From Comamonadaceae bacterium (GTDB taxonomy: Bacteria > Pseudomonadota > Gammaproteobacteria > Burkholderiales > Burkholderiaceae_C): DNA of 64,000 bases. The position numbers and the translations under genes were made by a program. Positions 9,741 through 19,343 of the stretch are shown piece by piece (positions within the stretch are counted from its first letter, which is position 1; the number at the start of each line of letters is the position of its first letter). Where the stretch lies: the NCBI GenBank assembly GCA_947448735.1, contig CANFOS010000016.1:1-64000 (forward strand). Reading direction: 5' to 3'. The notes beneath the pieces are model-generated. The model saw only the letters and a program-made list of their open reading frames with translations, was not told where the DNA came from and made no database searches.

Positions 9741-10742
9741 TTACTTTGGCGGGCTTACTTCGGGTGTACTTGCACCTTTTGCGCGTAAGAAATCTTCATA
9801 CAGCCGCTGTGTCACAGCCTGATTGGGTTTGTTTTGCATCAAGTAGATGGCGCGGATTTTTTTGACGAAAGCGTCTGGAATTTCTACTGTATGAACGCTT
9901 GTCGGATTCACGCCGCGGGTGCGAGTGATTTCCGCCTGTGCGTGATAACGGATTACTCCTGGGCCGTCACCTTCATAGCTTGGACAGGCATTTTTATAGC
10001 TCAGTAGCACTATGCCCGGTTCGTATTCGCGATCAAAAAGCCATAGACGAAGAAAGACATTCATTGCTCCTCCTTGTAAATAGCGCATTTGCAATAGGCT
10101 TTCAGGCAACACCGGACCCTTTGCTGACGGCGTCGGAACGCCGTTCACATACCGCCACCATTTCGAATTAGGCTGCAGTCTTGGTAAATAGCTGTCGGAG
10201 GTAATACCTTCAATCATGTTGTCGCGAACAACATCTGTGTAGTTCCATGGCAAGGGAGTCTTGCTGTCAAAGTACACGTCTAATTGACACGTCAGACTGG
10301 GCCAACAGCTTTCTGGATTGCGCGCATAGCCACAGGTATTTTTGCCCATACTCGTCATCCGCCAAGCCAGAGCCAGCGCGCCTTTCAGATTGCCATCAAT
10401 ACCCTGTCTCGGCATCCGAAATTTATCTGCAAAAGCATCGGTGTAAATCCACTGAAAAGGATCTACGTCGTGAATTCTTTGATGCTTAAAGGTGTTGGTG
10501 TCTTCATAAGTTGAACCAAAGACTTTTTCTGCATGAGTGCGCTGCTCCCATGGCGTTTTGTCAATCGGATAGCTGTTCGGTTGTACGTTGCCTGATGGTC
10601 CTTGCGCCAGGACACAAAAAGCACCCAAGCTAAGCATCAATAAAACAAGAAGGTGTTTCAATAACTGGATGGACTTTTTGCACTTGCCCAGCGTTAGAAG
10701 CATCGCTTCGTTCCAATTAGATTTGCGTCTTACATCAAGCAT
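9741..10742 (-). CDS. Secreted protein of unknown family in the type I secretion operon
   Basis: This encodes 333 residues. I chose ATG 10742 because AGGAG sits 6 bases upstream; it overlaps the end of the preceding gene by 8 bp, so the two are probably translationally coupled. A basic N-terminus (to about residue 25) and a hydrophobic run (LLVLLMLSLGAFCVLAQG) look like a Sec signal peptide. The mature part is rich in Trp and Tyr and has several cysteines (NTCGY, ESCWPSLTC, NACPSY) that could form disulfides in the periplasm. I recognise no domain. It lies between the transporter genes and the giant RTX gene, 54 bp ahead of the latter, so a role in maturation, secretion or protection against the giant is possible but is only inference. 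A later ATG at 10703 is an alternative start. Confidence 0.7.
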   Translation of the reverse strand: MLDVRRKSNWNEAMLLTLGKCKKSIQLLKHLLVLLMLSLGAFCVLAQGPSGNVQPNSYPIDKTPWEQRTHAEKVFGSTYEDTNTFKHQRIHDVDPFQWIYTDAFADKFRMPRQGIDGNLKGALALAWRMTSMGKNTCGYARNPESCWPSLTCQLDVYFDSKTPLPWNYTDVVRDNMIEGITSDSYLPRLQPNSKWWRYVNGVPTPSAKGPVLPESLLQMRYLQGGAMNVFLRLWLFDREYEPGIVLLSYKNACPSYEGDGPGVIRYHAQAEITRTRGVNPTSVHTVEIPDAFVKKIRAIYLMQNKPNQAVTQRLYEDFLRAKGASTPEVSPPK

Positions 10743-11469
10743 GTGCGACTCCTGCATAAAACCGTAAATCACGATTTATTTCATGGCTGCTTGCGCACGT
10801 ATTCGTTGGGCTGAAGACACATTTGTCTCCTAAACCGGCCAACTTTTCACCGATGTGGCGCCTATCTTCAACATCACACGCGCTTTTTGAGCTGTTTTGT
10901 GCACATTTGGAAAATGTTTTATGCCTGTAGCCCAATAGATGCTTGCGCAAGCAGCTACGTTTTTGATAGTTCTTGGTCTGGGGGGTGATGTTGTTGCCCT
11001 GGCCATCCAAAGAGTTCAGCCATGCCTTGTCTGCATTGGGTGCCAGGTCAGGGTGGCGGTAGTCAAACTCTTCGGGGCCGGTACTGAAAGGCCCGCCCGG
11101 TTCAAACTGGCCTATCTTGATGCCTGCGCCGCTGTAGCCTTGGGCCTTGGCCTGTTCAACCTGTGTGCCCCAGGCGGCAAACACGTTGGTGTCTGTCAGG
11201 TACCACTGCTCTAGCGCCAGTGGGTCCACTCGTCCTTGTGCGTCTTGGATATCGCTGGTTTGCAAATACACCGCTGCCTTCATCGATGCGCACTGGCCTG
11301 TGCTGCCGCTCAAGGTGTCGTCTTCAAGCCCGCCATCGAGCACATAGTCAAGCAATTGTTTGACGCCGCGCGACAAACCGCACCCAAAGCACAGGAGTTT
11401 TAACAGCAGCATTACAGCCAAGCGGTGTAGTGCTTTGATTTTCAGGGTCGTCATCATGTTCGTTTTCAT
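10735..11469 (-). CDS. Rearranged fragment of an RTX/S8 protease gene, expressed frame
   Basis: The 244-residue frame starts at ATG 11469, sharing a base with the stop of the adaptor gene (TGATG). After a hydrophobic N-terminus (VMLLLKLLCFGCG) come two pieces that match the giant protein: an RTX piece (DGGLEDDTLSG, matching the giant near residue 840) joined directly to the start of the S8 domain (MKAAVYLQTSDI through GNNITPQT, matching giant residues about 1034-1130). About 190 residues present in the giant are missing between them. After GNNITPQT the match stops, before the catalytic His and Ser, and the tail is unrelated. It therefore cannot be an active protease. A dispersed repeat lies just past the breakpoint (10924-10970). 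It may be a decaying remnant of a deleted paralogue, or a small secreted protein in its own right. Confidence 0.75.
   Translation of the reverse strand: MKTNMMTTLKIKALHRLAVMLLLKLLCFGCGLSRGVKQLLDYVLDGGLEDDTLSGSTGQCASMKAAVYLQTSDIQDAQGRVDPLALEQWYLTDTNVFAAWGTQVEQAKAQGYSGAGIKIGQFEPGGPFSTGPEEFDYRHPDLAPNADKAWLNSLDGQGNNITPQTKNYQKRSCLRKHLLGYRHKTFSKCAQNSSKSACDVEDRRHIGEKLAGLGDKCVFSPTNTCASSHEINRDLRFYAGVAHA
10924..10970 (+). repeat. Dispersed 45-50 bp repeat (copy 1)
   Basis: It reads CCTGTAGCCCAATAGA, then TGCGCAAGCAGCTAC and TTTTTGATAGT. It is close to the copy at 12416-12463 across its whole length. It lies at the point where the S8 fragment loses similarity to the giant gene. Confidence 0.6.
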
Positions 11470-13007
11470 CACCGCTCCCTCAAACTCTCACTACCCGCCC
11501 GTTGAATCGGACTCAGTAAATACTCAATCACCCGCCGCTGTCCGGTTTTAATTTCTGCAGTGATGTTCATGCCCGGGCTGATGGGCACGCGCTTTCCGTC
11601 GATGTTCATGTCTTTGGCTGCCAGCGTCAGTGTGGCCGGGTAGTAGCTGCCTTTTTTCTCGTCGGTGACTGCATCAGCCGTCACCATGTCTACCCGCGCT
11701 TTGACAGTGCCGTACTTGGTGTACGGGAAGGTCTCTAGCTTGACTTCTGCCTGCTGGCCAGCGTTGACAAAGCCGATGTCCAAATTGGCGATGCTGATTT
11801 CAGCGGTAACTCGGGCTGAATCGGGCACAACAATCATCAATGGCTGGGCGGGTGTGACCACACCGCCAACGGAATGCACGGCCAGTTGCTGGATGGTGCC
11901 TGCGACTGGAGCGGTGAGTTGCGTTAATTTTTCACGCTGGCTGGCTTTTGACTCGTCTTGTGTCAGTTGCTGCGCTTTGGATGTGGCTTGTGCGTTGCGG
12001 TCGTTCAGGGTGCGGCGGGTTTCGGCGATGTAGGCGGCTTTTGATTGAGCGGTTTCGTTCAAGGTTGACTGTGCCTCTTGCAACCTGGCGCGCTGGGTGG
12101 CCAGGTCGCGTTCTAGTTCTACTCTTTCACGGGTTTTGTCTTGCGTGGCGTGGCTGGATATGAAACCTTCGTTGACAAGCTTTTTAAAGTCAGTCTCGCG
12201 GGTTTGCGCCATGGGGATGGTGGCTTCTAGTTTGGCGATGGTTTCTCTGACTGTCGCTATTTCTGCCTGGCGGCGGGCTTGTTCAGCATCCAGCTTGGCG
12301 ACTTTGGCCCGGATGTCTTGCCATTCGGACTGGAGCTGGGCGCTTAAGGATGGATGGGTTTGGGCAGTTTGGGGAGTTTGAGGAGTGTTTGAACCACTTT
12401 TACCTTCCAAATTAGCCTGTAGCCCAATAGACTGCTGTGCGGGCAGCTCCTGTTTTAATAGTGATGATGTTGCGTTGCTAGCCAGCGCTTGCAGTAGCGC
12501 CTGGGTGCGGATGACTTCTGAAGTGGCGGCGCTGAGCTGTTCGCTGACGCTGGCTTTGTCTGCGTTGGCGTTGGTCGGGTCCAGCTCTACCAATACCTGG
12601 CCTGCGACGACCTTGTCGCCGTCTTTGACCAGCACCTTGCGCACCACGCTGGCCTCTAAAGGTTGAATGACCTTGGTGCGGTCGCTGACGATGATGCGGC
12701 CAGGAGCGGTGGCCACGATGTCTATCTTGCCAAAAATAGCCCAGAGCACCGCAATGACGAACAGCGCCATTAGCGCGTAAGCCAGCCTGCGCGGGGCGGG
12801 GTGAACGGGCGTGTCTTGCAAACTGAGGGCGGCGGGCAAGAAGGCGGCTTCATCGGCCAGGCGGGTGGGGCCGGCCAGTTCTGCCCGGTGCGCCCAGGCA
12901 GCTTTAAGAATAACTTTGTAGCGGGCCAGCAGGTCGATGACTGGGTGAACTGGATGACGATGTTTGGCTTTTTCAACCACGTCGGTTGGCTCGTTCGTCG
13001 CGCTCAT
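11469..13007 (-). CDS. Type I secretion periplasmic adaptor, HlyD family
   Basis: This 512-residue membrane-fusion protein would bridge the ABC exporter and a TolC-like outer membrane channel. ATG 13007 overlaps the exporter stop (ATGA), which fixes the start; longer upstream frames only shadow the exporter gene. A cytoplasmic N-terminus of about 73 residues precedes one membrane segment (residues about 74-93, YALMALFVIAVLWAIFG). A lipoyl-type half follows (VIQPLEASVV, VKDGDKVVAGQVL), then a long alpha-helical coiled coil, the second lipoyl half (LTAPVAGTIQQLAV) and the C-terminal HlyD beta domain ending in VIEYLLSPIQ. This is the usual HlyD/LapC architecture and length. A dispersed repeat at 12416-12463 is read through in frame as part of the hairpin. 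No TolC homologue is present in the window. Confidence 0.95.
   Translation of the reverse strand: MSATNEPTDVVEKAKHRHPVHPVIDLLARYKVILKAAWAHRAELAGPTRLADEAAFLPAALSLQDTPVHPAPRRLAYALMALFVIAVLWAIFGKIDIVATAPGRIIVSDRTKVIQPLEASVVRKVLVKDGDKVVAGQVLVELDPTNANADKASVSEQLSAATSEVIRTQALLQALASNATSSLLKQELPAQQSIGLQANLEGKSGSNTPQTPQTAQTHPSLSAQLQSEWQDIRAKVAKLDAEQARRQAEIATVRETIAKLEATIPMAQTRETDFKKLVNEGFISSHATQDKTRERVELERDLATQRARLQEAQSTLNETAQSKAAYIAETRRTLNDRNAQATSKAQQLTQDESKASQREKLTQLTAPVAGTIQQLAVHSVGGVVTPAQPLMIVVPDSARVTAEISIANLDIGFVNAGQQAEVKLETFPYTKYGTVKARVDMVTADAVTDEKKGSYYPATLTLAAKDMNIDGKRVPISPGMNITAEIKTGQRRVIEYLLSPIQRAGSESLRER
12416..12463 (+). repeat. Dispersed repeat (copy 2), in frame inside the HlyD gene
   Basis: It reads CCTGTAGCCCAATAGACTGC, then GGCAGCTCCTGTTTTAATAGT. 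On the coding (minus) strand it is translated as part of the helical hairpin (around QELPAQQSIGLQ) without disturbing the frame. Confidence 0.6.
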
Positions 13008-15301
13008 GGCTGTGCTGCGCCTTCGGCTGCAACTTTCACATCCACCGGCTGCCCACCATCTTGCATGCGCCACAGGTGCGCGTATAAGCCTTTGGGCTTT
13101 TGAATCAAAGCCTCGTGCGGGCCTGCTTCGACAATCTGACCCTTGTCCATCACGATGATGCGGTGGGCATGGCGCACGGCACTCAGGCGGTGCGCAATGA
13201 TGAGCACGGTGCGGCCTTTGCAAATGCTGACCATGTTGCGCTGGATGATGGCTTCGCTTTCATAGTCGAGCGCACTTGTGGCTTCGTCGAAGATCAAGAT
13301 GCGGGGGTTGGTGAACAGCGCCCTTGCAATGGCTATGCGCTGTCGCTGCCCGCCGCTGAGTGAACTGCCTCGCTCGCCGACATTGGTGTCGTAGCCCTCG
13401 GGCAATTCACTGATAAATTCATGCGCCCCGGCCAGTTGGGCCACGCGCACCACGGCTTCTATCGGGGCGGCGGGGTCGGTGATGGCGATGTTCTCGCGCA
13501 CGCTGCGGTTAAAGAGCAGGTTTTCTTGCAAGACCACGCCGACTTGCCTGCGCAACTGGGCGGCGTCTATCAGGCTGATGTCGATGCCGTCAACCAACAG
13601 GCGGCCTTGCTCGGGCACGTACAGGCGCTGGACCAGCTTGGTCAAGGTGCTTTTGCCGGAGCCTGAACGGCCGACGATGCCGATGATCTCGCCTGCATTT
13701 ATGTCAAGGCTGATACTGTTGAGCACCGGTGCGGCTTCGAATCGATAGCGAAAGACGACTTTGTCCAGCGTGATGCGGCCTTTGACGGGCGGCAGTTGGG
13801 CGGCACTGCTGGGCGCCACCTCGGTGCGGGTGTTCAAGATATCGCCTAACCTGGCAACGGAGACGCCGGTTTGCTGAAAGTCTGTCCACAACTGGGCCAT
13901 GCGCATGATGGGCTGGGCCACGCGCTGGGCAAACATGTTGAAGGCGACGAACTGGCCGACCGTCAATTCATTGTTCATCACCAAATGCGCACCGTACCAA
14001 AGCGTGGCGGCGTTGATGAGTTTGCCAATCAGGTTGATGGCCTCATGCGCCCAGGTGGCGAGGTTTTGTGTTTTAAAGCTGGCCGAGACATAAGCGGCTA
14101 GCTGGTCGTCCCAGCGCTTGGCCATGGACGGCTCTAGCGCGGTGGCTTTGACGGTTTGTATGCCTGTGACGGTTTCTACCAGCATGGCCTGGTTTTCAGC
14201 GCCACGGGCGAACTTGACGTCTAGCCGCTGACGCAATAGCGGGACTACCGCAATGCTGATGCCGCCATATAGCGGTAGGCTGACGAGAACAATCAAGGTG
14301 AGAGGCACGCTGTAAAACAGCATGATGGCAATTAAGACGACAGAGAAGAACACGTCAAGCACGACTGTGAGTGCGTTGCTAGTTAAAAAGCTGCGAATGT
14401 TCTCCAGCTCGCGCACTCTGGCAATCGAATCACCCACGCGGCGAGCCTGAAAGTAGGCCAGTGGCAATTGCAGCAGGTGGCGGAACAGGCGTGCGCCCAG
14501 CTCAACATCAATGCGGCTGGTGGTGTGGCTAAAGATGTAGGCGCGCATGCCGTTGAGCAAACTCTCAAAAACCACGACCACCACCAAACCGATGATGAGC
14601 ACGTCCAGCGTGGTCATACCTTTGTTGACCAACACTTTGTCCATCACGACCTGAAAGAACAGTGGGCTGACCAGGGCAAACAATTGCAGCATGAAGCTGA
14701 TGAGCAGAACCTCCCCGAGCAGCTTGCGGTATTTGACGAGGCTGGGGACGAACCACGAGAAGTCAAATTTGGCCAGCTCACCCACCAATGCGGCTTGGCT
14801 GGTGATGAGGATGAGCTCACCCGTCCATTGGGTGACGAAGACATCCATCGGCTCAATGGTAGGTCTGCCGCCGGGAACGCTTGGGTCTTGCAGCAGCACG
14901 CGCTGGCCGTCGGTTTGCGCCAAGATGACGGTGCGGATACTGCCATCAGTGCCGCGCACCTGCGCCAGTGCGGGCAGCGGTGTGAGCACTAATCGGTCTG
15001 AGGTAGTTTGGCTCAGTTTGGCTTTGAGGCCTAAGTGCTTGGCGGCACGCAACAGGTCTTGGGTACCCACTGCCGCCGATGCTGCCAAACCAAGTTGGTG
15101 CGCCAGGTTGGCGGGATCGGCCGCTATTTGATGAAAGCGGGCAATGGCGCACAGGGCAGCCAATGCTTGATGCGATGGGTTGGCGGCACTGCCGCTTTCG
15201 GCATCGTTTCTTTTTGCGGCAGGCGCCGGCCCGTCAGACAATGTGATCGCTTCCACCCTGAACTCGCTTATTTTTGCGTCACTTCGTGAAAAGATGAACA
15301 C
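13004..15301 (-). CDS. Type I secretion ABC exporter, HlyB/LapB-like
   Basis: This 765-residue ABC transporter would energise export of the giant RTX protein. Residues about 35-165 form a C39-like domain that lacks the catalytic Cys and His context, as in HlyB, so it probably docks the substrate rather than cleaving a leader. A six-helix membrane domain (about 195-470) follows. The nucleotide-binding domain has Walker A GRSGSGKST (about residue 545), signature LSGGQRQR (about 648), Walker B ILIFDEATSALD and H-loop AHRLS. It is first in the minus-strand operon and overlaps the adaptor gene by 4 bp (ATGA). The upstream region is AT-rich and probably holds the operon promoter, but no convincing -35/-10 pair stands out. 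Confidence 0.95.
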   Translation of the reverse strand: MFIFSRSDAKISEFRVEAITLSDGPAPAAKRNDAESGSAANPSHQALAALCAIARFHQIAADPANLAHQLGLAASAAVGTQDLLRAAKHLGLKAKLSQTTSDRLVLTPLPALAQVRGTDGSIRTVILAQTDGQRVLLQDPSVPGGRPTIEPMDVFVTQWTGELILITSQAALVGELAKFDFSWFVPSLVKYRKLLGEVLLISFMLQLFALVSPLFFQVVMDKVLVNKGMTTLDVLIIGLVVVVVFESLLNGMRAYIFSHTTSRIDVELGARLFRHLLQLPLAYFQARRVGDSIARVRELENIRSFLTSNALTVVLDVFFSVVLIAIMLFYSVPLTLIVLVSLPLYGGISIAVVPLLRQRLDVKFARGAENQAMLVETVTGIQTVKATALEPSMAKRWDDQLAAYVSASFKTQNLATWAHEAINLIGKLINAATLWYGAHLVMNNELTVGQFVAFNMFAQRVAQPIMRMAQLWTDFQQTGVSVARLGDILNTRTEVAPSSAAQLPPVKGRITLDKVVFRYRFEAAPVLNSISLDINAGEIIGIVGRSGSGKSTLTKLVQRLYVPEQGRLLVDGIDISLIDAAQLRRQVGVVLQENLLFNRSVRENIAITDPAAPIEAVVRVAQLAGAHEFISELPEGYDTNVGERGSSLSGGQRQRIAIARALFTNPRILIFDEATSALDYESEAIIQRNMVSICKGRTVLIIAHRLSAVRHAHRIIVMDKGQIVEAGPHEALIQKPKGLYAHLWRMQDGGQPVDVKVAAEGAAQP

Positions 15302-15871
15302 GTTGTAACCGTACGTAATAATACAGTAACAATTTGATACAATTAGATTTAGATGGAGGGGGTACTTACCCTATTTTTCTTACCAAATCACGCCTTAAGC
15401 CTGAGCATCAAGGCTTGTCGTTACGCCTTGCAAACTATGTCAGCCTATCGGAACACGATGAAAATCGAAGACTTAAGCCGCTGCGCTAGAAAGTCCGCTT
15501 TGTGGCACCCAGTCGACACAGTCGGAATTGCGCTTAGTCGTCGGAAGCAGTCGTTCATCAACGATCGATTCCTGTCAGACGCCTTGGTTGATTTCGACCA
15601 AGGAGAACTGGTCATTTCAGGCAAGCTGGTCAGGAATTCCCGCATCAATGGTCCGTGATGGCCGGAATACGCATGCAACGATGGCTTTGTAGCCTTGTAG
15701 GGTGTTTAGGTTTTGGCTGTTGGCCGCTTGCGCATCAGCATCGACCTTGACCCAAGGCCTTAGGCAACGTGCCGGTCCGGGCACAGTCGCCAAATGCTAC
15801 AAAATAAATAGCTGCTCGCGCATATACCCATTGGGTCTCAGGCACTTTTAACACTTAAAAAGACCTGAAAA
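15302..15871 (+). other. 570-bp intergenic region, no convincing gene
   Basis: The region separates the secretion operon from parC. The left end (15302-15350) is AT-rich with short repeats of GTTAC and presumably carries the secretion promoter. A plus-strand frame from ATG 15353 to 15658 (101 codons) and an overlapping minus-strand frame at 15445-15678 exist, but neither has a recognisable domain or a good start context, so I do not call them. The right end holds a dispersed repeat (15796-15843). Confidence 0.6.
15796..15843 (-). repeat. Dispersed repeat (copy 3), downstream of parC
   Basis: On the minus strand it reads GCCTGAGACCCAATGGG, then GCGCGAGCAGCTATT and TATTTTGTAGC, matching the core AGCCCAAT ... 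GCAGCTA ... TAGC pattern. It lies about 30 bp past the parC stop. Confidence 0.6.
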
Positions 15872-18238
15872 TCACTCAATCCGGGTCACCGACGAAGGCT
15901 TGAAACCCAAATCCGCCGCCTTGCCTTTGCGGGCACGCGCGGCTTTGGCGTTGTTCAGGCTGCGGATCTCCAGCGTTTCGTCACGCGCTTTGCCGCCGCG
16001 GCCGATGCCGGCGATGCGCACGCTGCGGGTGTAGGCGGCTGCGCCTGCCAGGGTGTCTTTGTCGTCCAGGTCAATCAGCATCAGGCCGCGCCCGCCGCCA
16101 GCCATCTGTTTGAGCTCTGACATGTCAAACGTCAAAATGCGGCCTGCGGTGGATGCGCAGGCGACGTGGGTAGCCGGGTTCAGCGGCAGGCTGCCCGATG
16201 TGCCCGATGCGTGCGATGGTTTGCAGATTGATTCGCCTTCAGCACAACTGATAAAGGCCTTGCCGGCCTTGGGCCGGGAGGTCATGGTGTCGACGCTGGC
16301 CAAAAAGCCGTAGCCACCGCTGCTGGACAACAGCAGCGTTGCGTTGGCGGGGCCTGCAAAGTAATACAGCGGCTGCGTGCCCGATTCAAGCTCAATCAGC
16401 GTGGTGACGGGCTGGCCGTCGCCGCGTGCGCCGGGCAGCAGGGCCACGGCGACCGAATAGACGCGGCCTGTACCCTTGGCAGCACTGCCAAACACCAGCA
16501 GCGTGTCAACCGTGCGGCATTCAAAGGTGCCATACAGGCCGTCGCCTTCTTTGAAGGCAAAGCTGGCAGCGTCGTGGCCGTGGCCGCCGCGAGCGCGTAT
16601 CCAGCCCTTGCTGCTGACGACCACCGTCACAGGCTCGTCGATGACCTTGACTTCGAGCACCGCTTTTTTCTCAGCCTGGATCAGCGTGCGGCGCGGGTCG
16701 GCAAACTGCTTGGCATCGGCCTCGACTTCCTTGACCATCAGGCGTTTGAGCGCTGACGGGTTGCCCAAGATTTCTTCGAGCTTGCTTTGTTCGTCGCGCA
16801 GGGTTTTGAGCTCTTGCTCGATCTTGATGGCTTCCAGCCGGGCCAGTTGGCGCAGGCGGATTTCAAGGATGTCTTCAGCCTGCCTGTCGCTGAGCTTGAA
16901 GCGCTCGATCAGCGCGGCTTTGGGCTCGTCTGACTGGCGGATGATGGCGATGACCTCGTCGATGTTGAGCAACACCAGCGCACGGCCTTCCAGAATATGG
17001 ATGCGGTCCAGCACCTTGGTCAGCCGGTGCTGGGAGCGTCGGGCGATGGTGCTTTGCCTGAAGTCAATCCATTCGGTCAGCATGTGCCGCAGCGACTTTT
17101 GCGCGGGTCGGCCGTCCAGGCCGATGAGCGTCAGGTTAATCGGCGATGAACTCTCTAAACTGGTGTGGGCCAGCAGCGTGTTGATGAGCTCGCTTTGCTC
17201 GATGCGACTGGTTTTGGGTTCAAACACCAGGCGCACGGCGGCTTCTTTGCCTGACTCGTCACGCACCACGTCCAGCACCGCGAGCAGGGTTTGCTTGGAA
17301 CTCAATTGGTCCGCGCTCAGCGCTTTTTTGCCGACTTTGATTTTCGGATTGGTCAGCTCTTCAATTTCTTCCAGCACCTTTTGCGTGCTGACGCCAATCG
17401 GCAACTCCGTGACCACCAGTTGCCACTGGCCACGCGCCAGGTCTTCAATCTTCCAGCGGGCGCGCACCTTGAGCGAGCCTCGGCCGGTGCTGTAGGCCGC
17501 TGCAATGTCAGCAGCACTGGAGATGATTTGCCCGCCACCGGGGTAATCTGGCCCGGCAATGATGCTGTACAGCTCGTCGTCAGGCAGCTTGGGGGTTTTG
17601 ATCAGAGCGATGCAGGCGTCGGCCACTTCGCGCAGGTTGTGGCTGGGGATTTCGGTGGCCAGGCCGACCGCAATGCCGCTGGCGCCATTGAGCAGCGTGA
17701 AAGGCAGGCGCGCGGGCAACTGCCGCGGCTCTTCAAAAGAGCCGTCGTAGTTGGGAATAAAGTCCACCGTGCCTTCGTCCAGCTCGTCGAGCAGCAAGCT
17801 GGTAATGCGTGCCAGGCGCGCTTCGGTGTATCGCATGGCGGCGGCGCTGTCGCCGTCCCGGCTGCCAAAGTTCCCCTGGCCATCGACCAGTGGGTAGCGC
17901 TGGCTGAAGTCTTGCGCCATGCGCACCATCGCGTCATAGGCGGCGCTGTCACCATGCGGGTGGTATTTGCCCAAGACATCGCCGACCACACGGGCACTTT
18001 TGACGGGCTTGGCGCCGGTGGCACCGTTGGCGCCACCAAAGCCCAGGCCCATCCGCGACATGCTGTACAAAATGCGCCGCTGGACGGGTTTTTGGCCGTC
18101 ACAGGCGTCGGGCAAGGCACGGCCCTTGACAACGCTCAAAGCGTATTCAAGGTAGGCGCGCTGGGCGTAGGCAGAAAGCGAATCCTGGTCGGCAGATTCA
18201 GGGCTGCCAGGGGAGGCGTCGGGGGTAAAAAGATCCAT
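15872..18238 (-). CDS. parC: DNA topoisomerase IV subunit A
   Basis: ParC (788 residues) is the DNA-cleaving subunit of topoisomerase IV, which with ParE decatenates daughter chromosomes. The breakage-reunion domain is at the N-terminus, with catalytic Tyr137 in AMRYTEARL. The quinolone region [14 protein letters not shown] has Ser98 and Asp102 at the positions equivalent to E. coli Ser80 and Glu84. A coiled gate region (about 430-500) and a C-terminal beta-pinwheel follow. The length fits the betaproteobacterial form. It is the last of three minus-strand genes (parE, transglycosylase, parC), 196 bp after the transglycosylase, so it may have its own promoter. Confidence 0.97.
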   Translation of the reverse strand: MDLFTPDASPGSPESADQDSLSAYAQRAYLEYALSVVKGRALPDACDGQKPVQRRILYSMSRMGLGFGGANGATGAKPVKSARVVGDVLGKYHPHGDSAAYDAMVRMAQDFSQRYPLVDGQGNFGSRDGDSAAAMRYTEARLARITSLLLDELDEGTVDFIPNYDGSFEEPRQLPARLPFTLLNGASGIAVGLATEIPSHNLREVADACIALIKTPKLPDDELYSIIAGPDYPGGGQIISSAADIAAAYSTGRGSLKVRARWKIEDLARGQWQLVVTELPIGVSTQKVLEEIEELTNPKIKVGKKALSADQLSSKQTLLAVLDVVRDESGKEAAVRLVFEPKTSRIEQSELINTLLAHTSLESSSPINLTLIGLDGRPAQKSLRHMLTEWIDFRQSTIARRSQHRLTKVLDRIHILEGRALVLLNIDEVIAIIRQSDEPKAALIERFKLSDRQAEDILEIRLRQLARLEAIKIEQELKTLRDEQSKLEEILGNPSALKRLMVKEVEADAKQFADPRRTLIQAEKKAVLEVKVIDEPVTVVVSSKGWIRARGGHGHDAASFAFKEGDGLYGTFECRTVDTLLVFGSAAKGTGRVYSVAVALLPGARGDGQPVTTLIELESGTQPLYYFAGPANATLLLSSSGGYGFLASVDTMTSRPKAGKAFISCAEGESICKPSHASGTSGSLPLNPATHVACASTAGRILTFDMSELKQMAGGGRGLMLIDLDDKDTLAGAAAYTRSVRIAGIGRGGKARDETLEIRSLNNAKAARARKGKAADLGFKPSSVTRIE

Positions 18239-18434
18239 CGGGAATAAAAACCTGGAAAGCTTGCAAAAGCGTGGATGTTAATGGTGGGCGTCGGTCTCAA
18301 GCGGTTCGGCGATGTTGTCATCAACGTTTATCGCCAAGATGCTGGGTGAACAGTGATTCGGCGGCCAGGCCGCGCAGGCCTGCAGCAATCCGAGCACAAA
18401 CAAATCGCGATCGAGCATCAAGGTCAGCACTGAC

Positions 18435-19343
18435 TTACTTGGCTTTGGACTCGGGAAAAGACAGAGGCTCATCAGGCACGGCCACCAGCAATGGCGGCAT
18501 GTTGCTGCGGCCCTGAACACTGGGTACGCCGCCCATCATTTCCATGCGCACCCGGCCCGATATTTCCATGCGTGCCCGGCCCGGTACTTTGCGCGCCTCG
18601 ATCACCACCGCCGGTGGCTTGAGGTGGCCGTACAGCTGCATCACGGTTTTGACATAGTTTTTGGTTTCAGGGTAGTTCGGGATTTTGTTGCCGGCGCGCT
18701 GCACCGCGCCCTCGCCTGCGTTGTAGGCGGCCAAGGCCAATTCAAGCTGGCCCGGAAACAAACTGATCAGGTGGCGCAGGTAGGCAGTGCCGGCACTGAT
18801 GTTGGTCTTCGGATCGGTCAGTTTTTTCTCAATCGGCATTTTTTTGTCGGCTTTCACGCCATAACGCTCTGCCGTCGGGGGCATCAACTGCATCAGGCCC
18901 ACAGCCCCTTTGGGTGATACGGCCAGCGTGTCGAAACCCGATTCCGTGGCGATCAGGGCCTGAATCAATTCGTAGTCAATGCCGTGAATTTGTGCCGCAT
19001 CCTTGAGCAGGTGCTTGACGGCCTTGTAATTGGGCGACACATCAAAGAAGGCCAGCAGTTTGGTGGGCGCTCTCGCGCTGCTGGCAGGCTGGATGACGTC
19101 AGGTGGGCTTTTGTCAAGCGGCATCAGCGACGACCTGTCCAATTTTTCGGTCGAAAAGCTCTCACCACCCCTGAAGAACAGTTCAAAGCGCTCGTCAAGC
19201 TTTTCAGTTGAAAAATGCGCCACACCCTTTTCATCAACATAGCCCCAGACGTCGGCCACGGCTGGAAGCGCGACCACGCCCAGCAACAGCGCGACCAGGG
19301 TGCTGGCAAGGCGATTGTGCAGGCGAGTCAAAGCAAGAGGCAT
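18435..19343 (-). CDS. Soluble-type lytic transglycosylase with N-terminal DUF4124-like segment
   Basis: This 302-residue exported enzyme is predicted to cleave the MurNAc-GlcNAc bond in peptidoglycan. It has a signal peptide (residues 1-30, ending ALPAVA) and a short DUF4124-like segment (VWGYVDEKGVAHFS). The SLT domain (about 115-235) has catalytic Glu134 in ATESGF followed by GAVGLMQLMP and AYNAGEGAV. FSTEKLD occurs twice, at residues 44-50 and 63-69, which looks like a small internal duplication. The ATG shares one base with the parE stop (TGATG), so the two genes are coupled. Confidence 0.93.
   Translation of the reverse strand: MPLALTRLHNRLASTLVALLLGVVALPAVADVWGYVDEKGVAHFSTEKLDERFELFFRGGESFSTEKLDRSSLMPLDKSPPDVIQPASSARAPTKLLAFFDVSPNYKAVKHLLKDAAQIHGIDYELIQALIATESGFDTLAVSPKGAVGLMQLMPPTAERYGVKADKKMPIEKKLTDPKTNISAGTAYLRHLISLFPGQLELALAAYNAGEGAVQRAGNKIPNYPETKNYVKTVMQLYGHLKPPAVVIEARKVPGRARMEISGRVRMEMMGGVPSVQGRSNMPPLLVAVPDEPLSFPESKAK

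Noticed and set aside
11945-12666. Plus-strand frames opposite the HlyD gene
   Set aside because: They are shadows of the coiled-coil coding region, with no recognisable motif.
15353-15678. Two overlapping frames on opposite strands in the 570-bp gap (101 and 77 codons)
   Set aside because: Neither has a convincing ribosome site, a domain or typical codon use, so I could not support a gene.
16476-18247. Long plus-strand frames (339 and 318 codons) opposite parC
   Set aside because: They are fully covered by the highly conserved parC reading frame and show no domain; they result from high-GC codon bias.
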